Assembly: GCA_039818825.1 (NCBI GenBank)
Contig: JBCBTD010000117.1
Coordinates: 1-6,549 of the forward strand
Source of the DNA: JBCBTD01 sp039818825
Lineage (GTDB): Bacteria; Pseudomonadota; Alphaproteobacteria; Geminicoccales; Geminicoccaceae
DNA length: 6,549 bases
Direction of reading: 5' to 3'
Of this stretch, positions 5,480-6,549 are shown piece by piece. Both the position numbers and the translations under genes were made by a program. The notes under the pieces are model-generated. The model made no database searches. It had not been told where the DNA came from and saw nothing but the letters and a program-made list of their open reading frames with translations. How positions within the stretch are numbered: the first letter of the stretch is position 1; every line of letters starts with the position of its first letter.

Positions 5480-6549
5480 GTGATCGCTTCGCTCACGCTC
5501 CACAACACGCTGACCCGCACCAAGGAGCCGTTTCAGTCGATCCGGCCGAATCACGTCGGCCTCTACGCCTGCGGACCGACGGTCTACGGCCCGATCCACA
5601 TCGGCAATGCGCGGCCGCTGATCGTCTTCGACGTGCTCTATCGCGTGCTGAAGCAGCGCTACGCCCACGTCACCTACGTCCGCAACATCACCGACGTCGA
5701 CGACAAGATCATCGCCGAGGCCGAAGCCTCGGGCGAGAGCATCGCCGAGCTGACCGAGCGGACGATCGAGCAGTTCCACGCCGACGTCCGGGCGCTGCAC
5801 TGCCTCGAGCCCGACGTCGAGCCGCGCGCGACCGAGCATATCCCCTCGATGATCGACATGGTCGAGGTGCTCGTGCGTCAAGGCGTGGCCTACGCGGCCG
5901 AGGGCCACGTGCTGTTCCACGTGCCGGCGATGCCGACCTACGGGCGGCTGTCCGGGCGGTCGCGCGACGACCAGATCGCCGGCGCCCGCGTCGAGGTGGC
6001 GCCGTACAAGCGCGATCCGGCCGACTTCATTCTCTGGAAGCCGGCTGCCGAGGGTGAGCCCGGCTGGGAGAGCCCCTTCGGCTTCGGCCGGCCCGGCTGG
6101 CACCTCGAATGCTCGGCGATGAGTGCGCGCTATCTGGGCGTCCCGTTCGACATCCACGCCGGCGGCATCGATCTCGTCTTTCCGCACCACGAGAACGAGA
6201 TCGCCCAGAGCTGCTGCGCCTTCGGCACCACCGACTTCGCCCGCTATTGGCTGCACAACGGCTTCATCAACGTCGCTGGGGAGAAGATGGCGAAGTCGGT
6301 CGGCAACTTCGTCACCGTCGCCGACGTCCTCGACGAGTACCCTGGCGAGGTGTTCCGCTTTTGGATGCTCGGCGCCCACTACCGCCAGCCGGTCGACTTC
6401 TCACGCGACGGGCTGGTCCAGGCGCGGGCGGGGCTCGACCGGCTCTACCGTGCGCTCGCCGACCTCGACGACGTGCAGGCCGGCGATCGCCCGCGGCGTG
6501 TTCAGATCGTCCAGCAGCCCTTCCAACACCTCCAGCGCCGGCGGTGCCG
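5480..6549 (+). CDS. cysS: Cysteinyl-tRNA synthetase, 3' part disrupted at the window edge
   Basis: A class I synthetase that joins cysteine to tRNA(Cys). Residues 1-335 (to about 6484) are genuine. LYACGPTVYG carries zinc ligand C31, and HIGN (40-43) is the HIGH motif. RNITDVDDKI (68-77) is typical. The other zinc ligands are C211 in WHLECSAM, H236 and E240 in FPHHENE; the 25-residue C-to-H spacing matches the E. coli enzyme. KMAKS (269-273) is the signature lysine loop with Ala for the usual Ser, a conservative variant. RQPVDFSRDGL leads into the helical domain. A full enzyme has about 460 aa, so the C-terminal third is missing. After VQAGD the frame stays open, but its last ~20 codons (RPRRVQIVQQPFQ onward) do not look like CysRS. 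The expected sequence appears on the other strand instead. GTG start with AGAGGA upstream. Confidence 0.93.
   Translation, partial: MIASLTLHNTLTRTKEPFQSIRPNHVGLYACGPTVYGPIHIGNARPLIVFDVLYRVLKQRYAHVTYVRNITDVDDKIIAEAEASGESIAELTERTIEQFHADVRALHCLEPDVEPRATEHIPSMIDMVEVLVRQGVAYAAEGHVLFHVPAMPTYGRLSGRSRDDQIAGARVEVAPYKRDPADFILWKPAAEGEPGWESPFGFGRPGWHLECSAMSARYLGVPFDIHAGGIDLVFPHHENEIAQSCCAFGTTDFARYWLHNGFINVAGEKMAKSVGNFVTVADVLDEYPGEVFRFWMLGAHYRQPVDFSRDGLVQARAGLDRLYRALADLDDVQAGDRPRRVQIVQQPFQHLQRRRC
6473..6547 (-). pseudogene. cysS: Inverted fragment of cysS (C-terminal helical region)
   Basis: Read on the minus strand in the frame beginning at 6547, 25 codons give a peptide starting APPALEVLEG and ending LLDDLNTPRAIAGLH. 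The DDLNTPxAIxxLH block is the hallmark of the CysRS region that should follow the DFSRDGL...LDRLYRAL segment read on the plus strand up to about 6484. The fragment is thus the next stretch of the same gene in opposite orientation. Its third codon positions are mostly G/C (22 of 25), as in the real genes here. The junction lies within about 6473-6490, where GTGCAGGCCGGC can be read as VQAG on the plus strand and as AGLH on the minus strand. Confidence 0.8.

Noticed and set aside
5015..6379. A 454-codon minus-strand frame opposite gltX and cysS
   Set aside because: It is antisense to two clearly identified synthetases. Its product is repetitive in Asp/Val/Gly/Arg with no family motif, as expected of the shadow frame of GC-rich genes.
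6485..6549. A frameshift as the explanation for the odd end of cysS
   Set aside because: No plus-strand frame recovers the CysRS DDLNTP block; it is found only on the minus strand, so the break is a change of orientation.
1..6549. Mobile elements, CRISPR array, tRNA or rRNA genes, defence or secretion systems
   Set aside because: I read for direct and inverted repeats, transposase motifs, regularly spaced repeats and tRNA-like ends and found none. All substantial coding frames are accounted for by five ordinary genes.

Overview
The window is GC-rich bacterial DNA (roughly two thirds G+C by eye) with dense coding and a strong G/C preference at third codon positions. It most likely comes from an alphaproteobacterium, perhaps near the Rhodospirillales. 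The support is the type of glutamyl-tRNA synthetase (the second, GltX2-like form), the order nadE-gltX-cysS, and the protein sequences themselves. The taxonomic call is inference and no search was run.

Layout. Bases 1-184 hold no convincing gene. They contain a hairpin plus T-run that may end the leftward operon, a promoter-like pair pointing left, and a 13-codon Cys-rich reading frame of doubtful status. Leftward (minus strand) come lysR (2345 to 1443, TTG start) and then a DadA-like FAD-dependent oxidoreductase (1426 to 185), 16 nt apart. A 9-codon mini-ORF overlaps the end of the first and the start of the second. A 143-bp divergent spacer (2346-2488) carries candidate promoters in both directions and a perfect 6-bp-arm palindrome. 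Rightward come nadE (2489-4174, glutamine-dependent NAD+ synthetase), gltX (4171-5433, overlapping nadE by 4 bases as GTGA) and cysS (from 5480, running off the right edge).

Function. The left pair looks like a small regulator/catabolism unit: a LysR protein co-transcribed with a D-amino-acid dehydrogenase-like flavoenzyme. The right operon is housekeeping: NAD+ formation from deamido-NAD+, then charging of tRNA with Glu and Cys. All three right-hand genes start with GTG.

The two strongest oddities are in the right operon. First, the last ~75 bases of the window encode a recognisable CysRS segment (LLDDLNTPRAIAGLH) on the wrong strand, so cysS is broken by an inversion or fold-back whose junction lies at about 6473-6490. 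This could be a contig-end chimera or a real inversion. Second, the GltX protein is only 420 aa and appears to lack the Cys-containing zinc/connective subdomain between its Rossmann halves, while its catalytic motifs are kept. I found no mobile element, CRISPR array, tRNA or rRNA, and no convincing previously undescribed multi-gene system.
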